Below are positions 62,223 to 64,000 of a stretch of DNA of 64,000 nucleotides, in pieces. The number at the start of each line of letters is the position of its first letter. Positions within the stretch are counted from its first letter, which is position 1. The position numbers and the translations under genes are program-made. Below the pieces are notes generated by a model, which saw only the letters and a list, made by a program, of their open reading frames with translations, was not told the DNA's origin and did not search any database. Origin of the DNA: Ruficoccus amylovorans. GTDB taxonomy: Bacteria > Verrucomicrobiota > Verrucomicrobiia > Opitutales > Cerasicoccaceae. Where the stretch lies: NCBI RefSeq assembly GCF_014230085.1, contig NZ_JACHVB010000064.1, positions 1 through 64,000 on the forward strand. Reading direction: 5' to 3'.

Positions 62223-62687
62223 ATGAGTTCCCGTCTGTTTTCGCTCCTTCTTGCCGGTGTCGGCTTGTGGGCGGCTGTCGCCGTCACCGCCTGGGCGCGG
62301 GATGACGCGATGAGGCCGGACGCCCCGATTAACAAATTTCGCTTGCCGGGCTTCGACGATGCCACCGGTAATCGCACCTGGCTGCTCTCCGGTGACGAGG
62401 CTATCGTGAAAAATCCCGAGGAGATCGAAGTCACCGCCATGGTCCTGAAAACCTACGGTGCAGACGATCCGGTCACCGCACAGACGACCATCCAGAGCCC
62501 GCTGGCCATCATCTACCCCAAGGAGGGGATCGCCTGGGGGACGGGCCTGATCACGATCCACGACCGCCACGACGCCTACTCCATCGTCGGGGAGAACTGG
62601 GCTTGGCACAACAAGGAGCACAAAATCACCATCAATCAGGATGCCCGCGTGACCTTCCGCGAGTCGCTCGGCTCCATCATCGACTGA
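62223..62687 (+). CDS. LptC-like lipopolysaccharide export protein
   Basis: The 154-residue protein has an N-terminal hydrophobic segment (about 5-25) and a beta-jellyroll-like body of LptC type (RLPGFDDATGNRTWLLSGDE, near 39). It is a little short compared with LptC of about 190. It starts the lptC-lptA-lptB set and is 12 bp before the next gene. In this pathway LptC receives lipopolysaccharide from LptB2FG and passes it to LptA. LptF and LptG are not in the window. Confidence 0.65.
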   Translation: MSSRLFSLLLAGVGLWAAVAVTAWARDDAMRPDAPINKFRLPGFDDATGNRTWLLSGDEAIVKNPEEIEVTAMVLKTYGADDPVTAQTTIQSPLAIIYPKEGIAWGTGLITIHDRHDAYSIVGENWAWHNKEHKITINQDARVTFRESLGSIID

Positions 62688-62699
62688 CTTTTTTCATCC

Positions 62700-63251
62700 A
62701 TGACACACCGCTTTATCCGCCACTGCCTTTTCGTGCTGGGAGCCTCGCTGGTGCTCTCCGCGCCATTGTCTGCCCAGAACACGGAAGCCCAGGATACCGT
62801 CGTCACCAGCGTCCGCCTCGAAATGGTCGGCGAGGACGACCAGAACGTCTTCCACTTTTATGAGGATGTCGTCGTGACCGGCACCAACCTCAAGGCCACC
62901 TGCGACGAGATGACCGTCATTGCCAACCGCCTGACCGACAGTACCGGCGCGGTGGGCGAGTTGGGGACCATCACCCACATTACGCTTGTCGGTAACGTCG
63001 TCATCGAGCAGAGCGGCCGCCGCGCCGAGTCCGGCCGGGCCGAGCTCTACCCGCGCGAGGGCAAGGTTGTGCTGACCGAGAACCCGGTCGTTTACGACTC
63101 CGAGGGCACCGTCAAGGGTGAGCGCATCGAGCTTTACAAGAACGAGAAAAAGGCGCGCGTCTTCGGCTCCGAGAGTGGCGAACCCGGCAAACGGCCCACT
63201 GTCATCCTCCCGAACATCGGGGACATGGGCTACCAGGAGGGTTCCAAGTAA
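62700..63251 (+). CDS. LptA/OstA-like lipopolysaccharide transport protein
   Basis: The 183-residue protein has a signal peptide (about 1-25) and an OstA-like jellyroll (about 36-165) with a VVTGTNLKATCDEMTVIANR segment and ESGRAELYPREGKVVLTENP, which are typical of LptA. It should form the periplasmic bridge for lipopolysaccharide. The stop overlaps the lptB start by one base, so the genes are coupled. Confidence 0.8.
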   Translation: MTHRFIRHCLFVLGASLVLSAPLSAQNTEAQDTVVTSVRLEMVGEDDQNVFHFYEDVVVTGTNLKATCDEMTVIANRLTDSTGAVGELGTITHITLVGNVVIEQSGRRAESGRAELYPREGKVVLTENPVVYDSEGTVKGERIELYKNEKKARVFGSESGEPGKRPTVILPNIGDMGYQEGSK

Positions 63252-64000
63252 TGTCCGCCGAGAACGAGACCGTCGTCATGCCCGCCCTGGAGGGGGAGTC
63301 GGCCCACGGCTCCATCCATACCAAGGGCTTGGTCAAGACCTACGGCAAGCGCACCGTGGTCAAGGGCGTGGACGTTCGCGTGGATGCGGGCGAGATCGTC
63401 GGCCTGCTCGGCCCTAACGGCGCGGGCAAGACCACTACCTTTTACATGGTGGTGGGGCTGGTTGAGGCCACCGGCGGACAGGTCTTTCTGGACCAGCACG
63501 ACATCACCGCCAAGCCCATGTACCGCCGCGCCCGCATGGGCATCGGCTACCTGCCGCAGGAGCCGTCGGTTTTTCGTAAGCTGAGCGTTTACCAGAATAT
63601 CCTCGCCGTGGTGGAGACGCTGCCCGTTCCCCGCCGGGAGCGGCGCGACTTCGTCATGGCTCACCTGGAAGAGCTTGGCCTGGACAAGCTGGAAAAGCAG
63701 AAAGCCTACACGCTTTCCGGTGGGGAGCGCCGCCGCCTGGAAATTACCCGGGCGCTGGTCGCCCGTCCGCGTTTCATGCTGTTGGACGAGCCCTTCAGCG
63801 GGGTGGACCCGATCAGCGTGGCCGAGGTGCAGGACATTATCCGCGGCCTCAAGAGCAAGAACATCGGCGTCCTCATCACCGACCACAATGTGCGCGAAAC
63901 CCTCAGCATCGTGGACCGTGCCTATCTCATCCACCAGGGTGAGGTGCTCTGCGAGGGCAGCAGCGACTTTCTTGTCAACGACCCCAAAAGCCGGGAGTTC
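63251..64000 (+). CDS. lptB: LptB-like ABC transporter ATPase (partial, runs off the window)
   Basis: The open frame runs from ATG 63251 to the window end without a stop, 250 codons so far; family length is about 240-250, so it is nearly complete. Walker A is GLLGPNGAGKTTTFY (about 51-65), the Q-loop has IGYLPQEPSVF, the signature is LSGGERRRLEI, and Walker B is FMLLDEPFSGVDP. These are LptB hallmarks. It powers lipopolysaccharide extraction from the inner membrane. A 20-residue acidic N-terminal extension is unusual. Confidence 0.9.
   Translation, partial: MSAENETVVMPALEGESAHGSIHTKGLVKTYGKRTVVKGVDVRVDAGEIVGLLGPNGAGKTTTFYMVVGLVEATGGQVFLDQHDITAKPMYRRARMGIGYLPQEPSVFRKLSVYQNILAVVETLPVPRRERRDFVMAHLEELGLDKLEKQKAYTLSGGERRRLEITRALVARPRFMLLDEPFSGVDPISVAEVQDIIRGLKSKNIGVLITDHNVRETLSIVDRAYLIHQGEVLCEGSSDFLVNDPKSREF

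Overview
The window looks like a GC-rich (about 60 %) chromosomal segment of a diderm bacterium, most likely a Verrucomicrobiota member of the Opitutae (Puniceicoccales-like). This placement is an inference. It rests on a PEP-CTERM surface protein, the GldA/GldG/DUF4340 transporter-like operon, lipopolysaccharide transport genes (LptC-like, LptA-like, LptB) beside an FloA/NfeD membrane cluster, and an acetyl-CoA hydrolase-GNAT fusion. No rRNA is present to settle it.

Left edge (1-2.1 kb): an accessory patch abuts a tRNA-Pro(TGG). It holds a probable HUH-type rolling-circle Rep, a small HTH-like protein, iteron-like direct repeats between that gene and the tRNA, and a compound hairpin near the window edge. 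It resembles one end of an integrated replicon, with the rest outside the window. 2.2-13.5 kb holds housekeeping and scattered genes: LysM protein, NUDIX hydrolase, gamma-glutamylcyclotransferase-like protein, a short secretin-like protein, MiaB, a MidA-type methyltransferase, an EamA transporter with a long leader, a coiled-coil basic protein, the CoA-hydrolase/GNAT fusion and QueG.

13.6-20.9 kb is a probable uronate or polysaccharide-derived sugar catabolic locus: SDR, TlpA-like thioredoxin, Gfo/Idh oxidoreductase, TIM-barrel isomerase, GH88-like unsaturated uronyl hydrolase and an XRE-cupin regulator on the minus strand, with a KDPG aldolase transcribed divergently. A broken four-helix-bundle gene lies inside it. 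21-26 kb carries an unknown anchored protein, a DUF4126 membrane protein and the overlapping cofactor set nadC-birA-coaX.

26-35.6 kb has a PEP-CTERM protein, then an ABC ATPase, ABC-2 permease, GldG-like protein, DUF4340 protein and a 965-residue AsmA-like protein in one direction. 35.8-39.8 kb is accB-accC, an Asp23 protein with an AmaP-like anchor, and thiE. 39.8-46.1 kb is a minus-strand run of prmA, purN, rfaE2, dnaJ, grpE, an AsmA-like protein, a small membrane protein and manA. 46.3-50.9 kb is ftsK, a RodZ-like protein, and a secreted-looking protein made of two extra copies of the RodZ C-terminal domain. 51-56.7 kb (minus) is a membrane-microdomain cluster: NfeD-protease, an inserted unknown lipid/envelope-type protein, short NfeD, FloA, and two unknown proteins. 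The end (56.9-64 kb) has an aldose 1-epimerase, a Dus enzyme, SufT with a membrane neighbour, an unknown exported protein, and lptC-lptA-lptB, the last cut by the window edge.

No CRISPR array, rRNA or intact insertion sequence was seen. Intergenic regions carry several small repeat families described below.
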